NCBI GenBank assembly: GCA_028101545.1
Contig: JAOHKZ010000004.1
Coordinates: 29,313-93,312 of the forward strand
Reading direction: 5' to 3'
Length of the DNA stretch: 64,000 nt
Source of the DNA: Opitutales bacterium
Lineage (GTDB): Bacteria > Verrucomicrobiota > Verrucomicrobiia > Opitutales > Seribacteraceae
Shown: one piece after another, positions 7,880 through 15,386 of the stretch
How the letters are laid out: each line of letters opens with the position of its first letter
Position numbering within the stretch: the first letter of the stretch is position 1
Translations under genes and position numbers: made by a program
The notes under the pieces: generated by a model
Seen by the model: the letters and a program-made list of their open reading frames with translations, nothing else
Database searches by the model: none
Told to the model about the DNA's origin: nothing

Positions 7880-9046
7880 ATGAATAGAAAATTAAAAATG
7901 GGAATGGTTGGGGGTGGACGTGGTGCATTTATTGGTGGAGTCCACCGCCGTGCTGCAAATCTTGACGGACAAATTGAGTTGGTTGCTGGAGCCTTTTCTT
8001 CCGATCCCAAAAAATCTAAGCTTTCGGGGAAAGATTTCTTTATCGATCCTTCTAGAACATATGGTTCGTACCAGGAAATGGCTGAAAAAGAGGCCTTATT
8101 ACCTGCGGGCGAACGTATTGATTTTGTCAGTATAGTAGTTCAGAATTATTTACACTTTGATGTGGCCAAAACCTTTTTAAAAGCAGGTTTTAATGTGATA
8201 TGTGACAAACCGGTCACTCTCGATCTTTCCCAGGCAAGGGAACTTAAAAAGATAATTACCAAGTCCAAAAAAGTTTTTGCCCTGACCCATAATTACACTG
8301 GTTATCCCATGGTCAAGCAGGCACGAGATATGGTTAAGAAGGGTAAGCTTGGGAAAATTATAAAAGTAGTCTGTGAGTACCCTCAGGGTTATGCAATTAC
8401 TGCTCTAACTGGCGAAACTAAGGCAATTTCAAATTGGCGTGCGGATCCAAAAATTGCTGGTGTTTCCAATTGTATGGGAGATATCGGAACCCATGCGGAG
8501 AATTTGGTTCATTATATTTCTGGTTTGGAGATAGACTCCTTATGTGCGGATCTATCCGTCAATATTCCCGGTCGTACTTTAGATGATGACGGAAATGTAC
8601 TGGTTCGGTTCAAAGGTGGAGCCCGCGGTATCATATACGCTTCACAAATATCCAATGGCGATGAGAACAATTTAAACATTCGGGTATACGGGACTAAGAA
8701 ATCCCTTGAATGGCACCAGGAGCACCCCAATGAATTAATCGTAAAGGATGCCCGGGCACCCAGGGAAATTTATCGTCGAGGAAATGATTATATCACTGGA
8801 GCTGCTGCTGACTGTACTCGAATACCATTTGGGCACCCTGAAGGTTTTATTGAAGCTTTTGCCAATGTTTATAATTCTGCAATGGTCGCAGTGAAAGACG
8901 AGATTGCCGGAAAATTCCCTAGGAAATCCGGTTATGATTATCCAGATATCCGAGATGGAATAATTGGAATGGCATTTATTGAGACCGTTGTAAAAAGTTC
9001 TAAGGCTAAGGAAAAATGGGTGAAGTTTCCATCCATTCCTAAATAA
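7880..9046 (+). CDS. Gfo/Idh/MocA family oxidoreductase
   Basis: A 388-residue NAD(P)-dependent dehydrogenase. The N-terminal Rossmann fold has the dinucleotide motif GMVGGGRGAFIGGVH (residues about 8-22) and the family CDKPVTLDLSQA segment containing the conserved catalytic-region Lys. The C-terminal alpha/beta domain carries NCMGDIGTHAENLVHYISG with the conserved Asp/His pair. A Shine-Dalgarno-like GAAGGA lies just before the ATG. The GAFIGGVHRRAA start is characteristic of a long subgroup found with sugar isomerases in Planctomycetes and Verrucomicrobia. The exact polyol or sugar substrate cannot be read from the sequence. Confidence 0.9.
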   Translation: MNRKLKMGMVGGGRGAFIGGVHRRAANLDGQIELVAGAFSSDPKKSKLSGKDFFIDPSRTYGSYQEMAEKEALLPAGERIDFVSIVVQNYLHFDVAKTFLKAGFNVICDKPVTLDLSQARELKKIITKSKKVFALTHNYTGYPMVKQARDMVKKGKLGKIIKVVCEYPQGYAITALTGETKAISNWRADPKIAGVSNCMGDIGTHAENLVHYISGLEIDSLCADLSVNIPGRTLDDDGNVLVRFKGGARGIIYASQISNGDENNLNIRVYGTKKSLEWHQEHPNELIVKDARAPREIYRRGNDYITGAAADCTRIPFGHPEGFIEAFANVYNSAMVAVKDEIAGKFPRKSGYDYPDIRDGIIGMAFIETVVKSSKAKEKWVKFPSIPK

Positions 9047-9075
9047 ACCAAAACCAAATTTAAAAAGGAGGCTAA

Positions 9076-10158
9076 ATGACAATAAAAATTGGAGTAATTG
9101 GAGCAGGAGGAATGTTACAATATCATGCCGCTGGTTTCCGAGCCGCCGGAGCGGAAATTCTTGCAATATGCGATATGAATCAGACCGCTGCTAAAAAAGC
9201 AGCAGAGCTTTATGATGTACCGCATGTATTTTCAGATTCTGCGGAAATGCTTGATCAATTAAAAGAATTGGACGCAGTTAGTATAATCACGCCCAATCGA
9301 ACTCATCGTCCTTTAGCCATTCAGGTTTTACAGGCTGGTCGGCATGTGTTTTGTGAAAAGCCACCGGCATTAAATGCGGCTGAAGTTTCTGAAATGAAAG
9401 ATGCCTCGGAGAGTGCAGGTAAGACATTAATGTTTAACTTTAATAACCGGGCTCGTCCGGAATCTTATGCTCTGAGAAATTATATTGAAGCAGGTGAAGT
9501 CGGACAGATCAATTCAGCACAGGCAAAATGGATTAGACGCACAGGCATTCCTGGTTTTGGTGGCTGGTTTACGAATAAAGAATTGTCAGGTGGTGGTCCC
9601 TTAATTGATTTGCTCCATATGGTCGATCTTGCTCTGTATTATATGGACTATCCTGAACCGTCTTGTGTTTTGGCTCAGACATTTTCCGATTTTATAACCG
9701 ATAAAAATTTCAAAGGACCTTGGGGAATCCCTGATGTTGCAGATGGTGTTACTGATGTTGAGAGTGCTTCTCATGGTTTTATTAAATTTAAAACAGGCCA
9801 AGTTTTATCGTTTCAGGTATCATGGGCGGAGATGGTAAAGAGAGAAGAGGTGTCAGTTACATTTCAGGGGCAAAAAGCGGGAGGAATGATTCGCCGCTTT
9901 TTTGGGTCTGATGGTTTGGATGATACCGCCATTGATGATTGTGAATTTTATGTTCAGGAGCATGGACGTTCAGTAAACCGGTCCATTGTAACCGAAGCAA
10001 ATGAAGATATGGGCCGTATCCGTTCAGCTGAGAATTTCGTTAGGACAATTGCCGGGGAGGAAGCACCTCTTAATACTCCTGAGCAAGCCCTTTCATTAAT
10101 GAGAATAATTGATGCAACATACGAATCGGCTCAAACGGGAAACCCAGTTACAATTTAA
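9076..10158 (+). CDS. Gfo/Idh/MocA family oxidoreductase
   Basis: A 360-residue second dehydrogenase of the same superfamily as its upstream neighbour but clearly a different subfamily. It has GVIGAGGMLQYHAAGF at the nucleotide-binding N-terminus, FCEKPPALN as the Lys-Pro motif and GGGPLIDLLHMVDLALYYM in the catalytic domain. A strong ribosome-binding site AAGGAGG (9065-9071) stands five bases before the ATG. Paired dehydrogenases with an isomerase suggest successive oxidation/epimerisation steps on one sugar. Substrate is not determined. Confidence 0.9.
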   Translation: MTIKIGVIGAGGMLQYHAAGFRAAGAEILAICDMNQTAAKKAAELYDVPHVFSDSAEMLDQLKELDAVSIITPNRTHRPLAIQVLQAGRHVFCEKPPALNAAEVSEMKDASESAGKTLMFNFNNRARPESYALRNYIEAGEVGQINSAQAKWIRRTGIPGFGGWFTNKELSGGGPLIDLLHMVDLALYYMDYPEPSCVLAQTFSDFITDKNFKGPWGIPDVADGVTDVESASHGFIKFKTGQVLSFQVSWAEMVKREEVSVTFQGQKAGGMIRRFFGSDGLDDTAIDDCEFYVQEHGRSVNRSIVTEANEDMGRIRSAENFVRTIAGEEAPLNTPEQALSLMRIIDATYESAQTGNPVTI

Positions 10159-10234
10159 AATGCAAAGGGTTTCTTTTGTTGCCGTTTGAACCTTGCCTCT
10201 CGACCTGATTTGGTTCATTATGATCTTTTAAATT

Positions 10235-10549
10235 ATGGGTAAACAATACAATAAGGTTATAAAGCGTCGTAGAAGAGCCGCTTATGTTGCAAAGAAAAAA
10301 GCAGCCATTAAAGAATTAGTGGGAAAATCTGGTAAGGCTACAAAATCGAAAGTTGCTAAGCCAAAGGCGGTGCGTAAGCCAGCCGCAAAAAAAGAAAAAG
10401 TTGTCGAAGCGAAACCCGATCCTGTTGCTGAAAAAGCGAAACCAGTTGATGTCTTGGGTCCCGATGATGCTGTTGAAGCGGAATCTGCGACCAAAGAAAA
10501 AGCAGCTGATAAGCCACAGCAAGAATCAGCTGGTACGGTCGAGAGTTAA
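10235..10549 (+). CDS. Small basic Lys/Arg/Ala-rich protein
   Basis: A 104-residue cytoplasmic protein without signal peptide. The N-terminal third is very basic (MGKQYNKVIKRRRRAAY, then alternating Lys/Ala), the middle is KPKA/KPAAKK-like as in histone-H1-type tails, and the C-terminal third is acidic and Ala/Glu-rich. I do not recognise a named family; the composition suggests nucleic-acid binding (nucleoid or ribosome associated), which is inference only. It follows the dehydrogenase gene by 76 bp without an obvious terminator and precedes the secreted protein gene by 13 bp. Other frames across this low-complexity gene are open too, but this frame has the best start and composition. Confidence 0.65.
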   Translation: MGKQYNKVIKRRRRAAYVAKKKAAIKELVGKSGKATKSKVAKPKAVRKPAAKKEKVVEAKPDPVAEKAKPVDVLGPDDAVEAESATKEKAADKPQQESAGTVES

Positions 10550-10562
10550 GCATTATTTTTAC

Positions 10563-11036
10563 ATGATTGTGAGCAAGCTTTTCGTCCTGCTCTTCGGTTT
10601 TTTATCTTTTTCAAATTTTGGAATTTCCAAAACCGAATTACCGAGACTTTCAATCAGGTATTTTCAGTCTTCAGAATTAACGAGAATACCTGAGTATTTC
10701 TCAGGTGAGGAATTCACAGGCAAAAAAATCTTTTGTAGAAGTACAGAAGCTCGTGAGGGAATTTATTTTTCATTTCCAATTCCTCAGACCATTCTTTCTG
10801 GTCCTGAAGACTACAATGTAGAACTTTCTATTATCAGAAATGGTAGTTCAAAGACTGAAATTTTTTCTTTCACTTTACCGGAGGAAATAGAAGGAAAAAC
10901 AGAAGTTTTTGTTGGAATTACTGGAAAAGATTGGCCTAAAACTGATCATAGGCTTAGTGCCTGGCACATGGCAGTAAAGGATTCGAAGGGATCAATTATC
11001 TTTTGGAAAAAAAGTTTTCTTTGGGATCACGAGTAA
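10563..11036 (+). CDS. Hypothetical secreted protein
   Basis: A 157-residue protein with a signal peptide at the ATG at 10563 (MIVSKLFVLLFGFLSFSNFGIS). The frame is open further upstream, but that would run through the basic gene at 10235, so the internal ATG after the signal peptide-like start is chosen. The mature part is beta-rich (YNVELSIIRNG, KTEIFSFTLPEEI, EVFVGITGKDW) and ends WKKSFLWDHE. I recognise no family. It lies 13 bp after the basic-protein gene and 22 bp before the DNA glycosylase gene, so the three may be co-transcribed. Confidence 0.65.
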   Translation: MIVSKLFVLLFGFLSFSNFGISKTELPRLSIRYFQSSELTRIPEYFSGEEFTGKKIFCRSTEAREGIYFSFPIPQTILSGPEDYNVELSIIRNGSSKTEIFSFTLPEEIEGKTEVFVGITGKDWPKTDHRLSAWHMAVKDSKGSIIFWKKSFLWDHE

Positions 11037-11058
11037 TAATTGGTCAGTTTTATGCTCG

Positions 11059-11925
11059 ATGTCCCAATGGAAAGAATTAGCTCACCCAAATAATTTTAGC
11101 ATATTAGGTCTGAAGGAAACCCTTGAGGGTGGGCAAACTTTCTCGTGGTGTCCTACCTCAACTAGTACATGGATTGGGTGCTTTCGGTCAAAAGTAGTTG
11201 AATTAAAGTTTAAAGATGGAATTCTATTTTGGAAAACACCTAATGGTGGTACTATTACAGAAGAAGAGATAAAAGATTATCTTTGGCTTGATTCCGAGTA
11301 TGACGGGGCAATTGATCAACTGCCATGGCGAAGTGATCATGTACTCGCAAAATGTGTTAAAGCATTACCAGGTTTAACTATTTTAAATCAACCATTGGAT
11401 GAGGTGCTTTTCTATTTTATTTTAAGTTCTGCGAAAAGTATTCCCCAAATTAAGGAAATTGGATCTTTGGTCTGTCAAAAATGGGGGAAATCATTGGGCA
11501 ATAATTTATGGAGTTTTCCTGGATGGTCAAAATTGTCCAAAGTCAGTGAAGATGAATTTCGAAAATTAAAATTAGGATATCGTGCAAAGTATATTCACGA
11601 TGTCGCACAGGTAGTGGGAAATGACCCTTATTACTTCTCGACTATTTCCCAGTTGTCTTACATTGATGCTAAATCTGAGTTAATTCGCCTTCCAGGGGTA
11701 GGTCCTAAAATTGCTGATTGTGCACTCTTATTTGGTGCGAACAAAACAGAAGCTTTTCCGATTGATACCTGGATTGCCAAAGTTCTTGATTCTCATTACG
11801 GACTGGAGCCTTTTACCTATTCTCAAAAAGCTTTATTTGCCCGTAAGCATTTCGGATTATTTTGTGGCCTTGCCCAACAGTTTTTATTTTCGGGCGAAAG
11901 ATTGGGTCTTATTAAATCTAAGTAA
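11059..11925 (+). CDS. ogg: 8-oxoguanine DNA glycosylase/AP lyase, OGG1 type
   Basis: A 288-residue base-excision repair enzyme that removes 8-oxoguanine. The N-terminal OGG domain has the family GGQTFSW motif (residues 24-30) with the following W-x-G strand and the DYLWLD segment; the C-terminal HhH-GPD domain has LGYRAKYIHD and the helix-hairpin-helix LPGVGPKIAD at 211-220. Lys217 is the expected Schiff-base nucleophile and Asp236 (FPIDTWI) the catalytic acid, matching human OGG1 Lys249 and Asp268. This eukaryote-like OGG1 branch is less common in bacteria than MutM (Fpg). Both catalytic residues are intact, so it should be active. Confidence 0.88.
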   Translation: MSQWKELAHPNNFSILGLKETLEGGQTFSWCPTSTSTWIGCFRSKVVELKFKDGILFWKTPNGGTITEEEIKDYLWLDSEYDGAIDQLPWRSDHVLAKCVKALPGLTILNQPLDEVLFYFILSSAKSIPQIKEIGSLVCQKWGKSLGNNLWSFPGWSKLSKVSEDEFRKLKLGYRAKYIHDVAQVVGNDPYYFSTISQLSYIDAKSELIRLPGVGPKIADCALLFGANKTEAFPIDTWIAKVLDSHYGLEPFTYSQKALFARKHFGLFCGLAQQFLFSGERLGLIKSK

Positions 11926-11989
11926 ATATTATTTTTATTTGATTTTATATTAAAAAAGAATCCGTCCGTTTTGGCTGGAATAAAGGAGG

Positions 11990-12005
11990 TGGCACAAATA
12001 TTGCA
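11990..12005 (+). promoter_or_regulatory. Sigma-54 (RpoN) -24/-12 promoter
   Basis: TGGCACAAATATTGCA has the -24 GG and -12 GC elements at the obligatory spacing and matches the consensus TGGCAC-N5-TTGC(A/T) fully in both boxes. Initiation is expected near 12016, giving a leader of about 60 nt before the ATP-grasp gene. Any enhancer-binding protein site would lie upstream, inside or just after the glycosylase gene; none was recognised. Confidence 0.75.
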
Positions 12006-12010
12006 CGAAA

Positions 12011-12062
12011 CATTGTAATCATGTGTTTACCAAATCTTACAGTGACCTCAACTGTTACAATG
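12011..12062 (+). promoter_or_regulatory. Inverted repeats in the leader of the ATP-grasp operon
   Basis: CATTGTAA (12011-12018) is mirrored exactly by TTACAATG (12055-12062), and inside lies ACAGT (12039-12043) with ACTGT (12051-12055). They sit between the sigma-54 promoter and the start codon. They could be an operator or a leader hairpin; part of the left outer arm precedes the expected start point. No function is proven. Confidence 0.3.
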
Positions 12063-12078
12063 TTATAGGAACTTCATA

Positions 12079-13527
12079 ATGAATTCCGGTCAATTTTCAA
12101 ATTATCAAACAAAAAGTTTCTTTGATGAAATGTTTTATTTTGATGAAAAAACTGTGGTTAAACCTCATTATGAAAAAGTGTACAAGCGCTTAAACGGATT
12201 AAGTGCAGATGAATTAGATGCGAAAAGATCTCAGGCGGTAAGTTCTTTTTTGGAACATGGCGTAACCTTTACCGTTTATGACGATAGTGATGGAATCGAA
12301 AGAGTATTTCCTTTTGACTTAATTCCTAGAGTTATTCCTAAGGCAGAATGGGTAATTGTTGAACAAGGCCTGAAACAGAGAATCCTCGCACTTAATCTTT
12401 TTCTTCATGATATTTACCATCAGGCAAGGATTCTCAAAGAAGGTATTATACCAAAAGAAATTGTTGAAACATGCCCTTATTATCGAAAAGAAATAATTGG
12501 ATTCGATGTTCCGCAAGATATTTATATACACATTTGTGGTAGCGACCTGATAAGAAATGAAGAGGGTACTTATATGGTGCTCGAAGATAATGGACGTTGC
12601 CCCTCTGGTGTATCTTACCTTTTGGAAAATCGTGCTATTATGAAAAGAGCATTTCCAAAGACTTACCAATCAATGGAGGTGTGCTCAGTCGAGGCTTATC
12701 CGGAATTACTTTTAAGAACATTGGAACATTTATCCCCTAGGCAGTCTCAAAAACCGGTTTGTGTCTTACTCTCGCCAGGAGTTTATAATAGTGCCTACTT
12801 CGAACATACTTTTTTAGCCCGTCAAATGGGAATAGAAATAGTGGAAGGTCGTGATTTAATCGCAATTGATAATTATGTGTTTATGAGAACCACTTTGGGG
12901 TTGGTTCAGGTAGATGTTATATACAGACGACTAGATGATGACTATATTGATCCGCTTTTCTTTAAAAATGATTCTATTTTGGGTGTGCCTGGATTAATGG
13001 AAGCTTATTTAAAAGGAAATGTATCTTTAGCAAATGCGGTTGGTACGGGTCTGGCAGATGACAAAGTAACCTATGCTTTTGTTCCTGAAATGATTAAATT
13101 TTATTTAGGGCAGGATCCTATTTTGGAAAGTGTACCAACTTATCTTTGTTGGAGGGAGAAGGATCGGAATTATGTCCTTGAGAATTTGGACAAACTTGTA
13201 GTTAAGCCTGCGAATGAGTCTGGAGGTTATGGAATGCTTATCGGGACTGCATCGACAAAGCAGGAGCGAAATGATTTTAAATTTAGAATAAAGGAAAACC
13301 CGCGGGAATATATTGCTCAGCCAATAATTTCTCTTTCTCGACACCCTACATTTTGCGATGAAGGCGTCATGGGACGCCATGTTGATTTACGGCCTTTTAT
13401 TCTCTACGGGAAAGACATAGAGATTGTCCCTGGTGGTCTTACACGTGTCGCGTTAAAAAAAGATTCTTTAGTCGTTAATTCATCGCAGGGCGGTGGAAGC
13501 AAAGACACTTGGGTTCTGAAAAATTAA
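12079..13527 (+). CDS. Circularly permuted ATP-grasp protein (DUF404/DUF407)
   Basis: A 482-residue cytoplasmic protein of the circularly permuted ATP-grasp type 2 family, predicted to form an amide bond between a carboxylate and an amine with ATP. Visible motifs: YDDSDGIERVFPFDLIPR near the N-terminus, IHICGSDLIRNEEG and LEDNGRCPSGVSYLLENR, VDVIYRRLDDDYIDP, and a C-terminal KPANESGGYGM and HVDLRPFI. AGGA 8 bp before the ATG acts as ribosome-binding site. It is the first gene of the conserved trio with an alpha-E protein and a transglutaminase, proposed in the literature to make and process a peptide tag or small peptide; the substrate is not established. A sigma-54 promoter precedes it. Confidence 0.92.
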   Translation: MNSGQFSNYQTKSFFDEMFYFDEKTVVKPHYEKVYKRLNGLSADELDAKRSQAVSSFLEHGVTFTVYDDSDGIERVFPFDLIPRVIPKAEWVIVEQGLKQRILALNLFLHDIYHQARILKEGIIPKEIVETCPYYRKEIIGFDVPQDIYIHICGSDLIRNEEGTYMVLEDNGRCPSGVSYLLENRAIMKRAFPKTYQSMEVCSVEAYPELLLRTLEHLSPRQSQKPVCVLLSPGVYNSAYFEHTFLARQMGIEIVEGRDLIAIDNYVFMRTTLGLVQVDVIYRRLDDDYIDPLFFKNDSILGVPGLMEAYLKGNVSLANAVGTGLADDKVTYAFVPEMIKFYLGQDPILESVPTYLCWREKDRNYVLENLDKLVVKPANESGGYGMLIGTASTKQERNDFKFRIKENPREYIAQPIISLSRHPTFCDEGVMGRHVDLRPFILYGKDIEIVPGGLTRVALKKDSLVVNSSQGGGSKDTWVLKN

Positions 13528-13530
13528 GTT

Positions 13531-14502
13531 ATGTTATCAAGAGTGGCAGATAATTTATATTGGATGAGCCGTTATATTGAGCGTGCGGAAAGCATTACTC
13601 GTATGGTTGAAGTAAATCAAAGTTCATCTCTAGAGTTTATTGAAGATGCTTTATCAGAGTTTTGGGAGCCTGTATTGAAAGCAATTTGTGCTTCTGAAAT
13701 ATTTAATGAACACACAAAAATAGATATTGGACAGTTTCTTTTTTTTGGCTCGGGTTTTCCCAACTCGGTGAAAAATTGTTTTCTTTATGCAAGAGAAAAT
13801 GCTCGTATGGTGAGAGATCAACTGTCTGTTGAAATGTGGGTTGAGTTGAACAATATTTATCTTTTCTTTCAATCTGGTCAGGCGGAAGCGACCTTTCTAC
13901 AAAACCCGCAGGAGTTTTTTCAAAAAGTAATAAAGTTCTCGCTCGTTTTTCAAGGCTTATCCGGTGCTACAATTCCACACGATGAAGGATGGCGCTTTAT
14001 GGCACTTGGTACATACCTGGAAAGAGCAGACCAAACTAGCCGTATGCTTGACACATTGACCTTTCAGAAGCATGAACCGACACGTTTAGATTTACTTGCC
14101 GTTTTACGTTCTTGTGTAGCTCAAACTGCATTTCGACGACAATATAAAGGTGAGCTTTCAATGACAAATGTTGCAGACTACTTACTTTTTTCTAGAGATT
14201 TTCCAAGATCTATAAGGTTTTCAATTCGATGTATCGATGAAAACCTCCATTCACTTTCTGGAGTCCCTTCTGGAAACTTTTCCAATGAGGCGGAAAGATT
14301 AATCGGAAGTTCTCTTGCGATGGTTAATTTTACTGATATCAAAATTGTGATGTCCAACGGATTGCACCAGACTATTGATGATTTACAAAGAAAGCTCATA
14401 AATGTTGGTCAGTGCATTTTTGAAACTTATGTTCTGTTACCCTTTGAATTACAAAGTGCGGAAAAATCCACTTTTATTCAGGCACAATCTCAGCAACAAT
14501 AA
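13531..14502 (+). CDS. Alpha-E domain protein (DUF403)
   Basis: A 323-residue all-helical protein of the alpha-E family, beginning with the diagnostic MLSRVADNLYWMSRYIERAE stretch and containing the second half signature EGWRFMALGTYLERADQTSRML. The family is nearly always encoded next to a circularly permuted ATP-grasp protein and a transglutaminase-like protease, as here (3 bp after the ATP-grasp stop). Biochemical role is unknown; the conserved Arg/Glu residues of both halves are present. Confidence 0.92.
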   Translation: MLSRVADNLYWMSRYIERAESITRMVEVNQSSSLEFIEDALSEFWEPVLKAICASEIFNEHTKIDIGQFLFFGSGFPNSVKNCFLYARENARMVRDQLSVEMWVELNNIYLFFQSGQAEATFLQNPQEFFQKVIKFSLVFQGLSGATIPHDEGWRFMALGTYLERADQTSRMLDTLTFQKHEPTRLDLLAVLRSCVAQTAFRRQYKGELSMTNVADYLLFSRDFPRSIRFSIRCIDENLHSLSGVPSGNFSNEAERLIGSSLAMVNFTDIKIVMSNGLHQTIDDLQRKLINVGQCIFETYVLLPFELQSAEKSTFIQAQSQQQ

Positions 14503-14523
14503 TCAACCCGATTGATTTAAGTA

Positions 14524-15378
14524 ATGCGCTTGTATGTTTTTCATAAGACGGTTTACAGATATCCGGACCAAGTTAGTAACAGTTTCAATGAAATGCGCTT
14601 GCACCCGTTGTCTAATGATTTGCAGAAATGTGAATCTTGCTTGATCAGCGTTCTGCCCACTACCTGCATGCGTGAGTACCTAGATTTAAATGGTAATCTG
14701 GTTCAGTACTTTGAGATACCAGAACCACATTTAAAACTCTTGATAGAGGCACGTTCCACTGTCAACACTGTAAAGCGCGTGGATTTTGACGAGTTTCCTT
14801 ACGGAACAACGATGGATAAATTGAGAGATATAGAAAAGAATTTTAATTGCAGGAATTATCTACAAAGCTCCAGTTATGTTGAGATTACTCCAACTGTCTG
14901 GAAAGAGGCTGTTGATGTGAGGGGTAATTCAAATGATGTTTTTCAAACAGCTTATCAAATTATGGAATTTATTTATTTAAATTACGAATATTCAAATTCT
15001 ACAACAACGGTTGATACCCTATCCAGTTCAATAATAAAAAAAAGAAAAGGCGTTTGCCAGGATTTTGCCCATGTCGCAATAGCGATGTGCCGAAGCTTGG
15101 GGATTCCCGCAAGATATGTGAGTGGATATTTTTTTGATCATACCAGGAACCGTTCAATGCGTGGGTCAGAAGCTTCCCACGCATGGATCGAAGTCTTAAT
15201 AAATGGACATGGATGGTATGGATTAGATCCAACGAATAATCGTGTGGTCGATGAAACATACATTATTCTTGGTTCGGGTAGGGATTATCGGGATGTCGCT
15301 CCAATTACTGGAACATACTTCGGCCGACTGCCTACGAGTATGGATGTGGATGTGTCGGTTAAGAAACTGGGAAACTAA
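14524..15378 (+). CDS. Transglutaminase-like cysteine protease/peptide ligase
   Basis: A 284-residue protein with the bacterial transglutaminase N-terminal domain (about residues 1-100, MRLYVFHKTVYRYPDQ) and a transglutaminase-like core. The catalytic triad is visible: Cys178 in KGVCQDFAHV, His219 in EASHAWIEV and Asp235 in WYGLDPTNN. No signal peptide is seen. It is the third gene of the ATP-grasp/alpha-E operon (21 bp gap), and by family precedent may hydrolyse or transfer the amide made by the ATP-grasp partner. It ends 8 bp from the convergent peptide-transporter operon. Confidence 0.92.
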   Translation: MRLYVFHKTVYRYPDQVSNSFNEMRLHPLSNDLQKCESCLISVLPTTCMREYLDLNGNLVQYFEIPEPHLKLLIEARSTVNTVKRVDFDEFPYGTTMDKLRDIEKNFNCRNYLQSSSYVEITPTVWKEAVDVRGNSNDVFQTAYQIMEFIYLNYEYSNSTTTVDTLSSSIIKKRKGVCQDFAHVAIAMCRSLGIPARYVSGYFFDHTRNRSMRGSEASHAWIEVLINGHGWYGLDPTNNRVVDETYIILGSGRDYRDVAPITGTYFGRLPTSMDVDVSVKKLGN

Positions 15379-15386
15379 ATTTTTTT

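Noticed and set aside
10353-10562. Upstream extension of the secreted protein frame into the basic-protein gene
   Set aside because: The extension is Lys-rich low-complexity out-of-frame translation of the basic gene; the ATG at 10563 starts a proper signal peptide.
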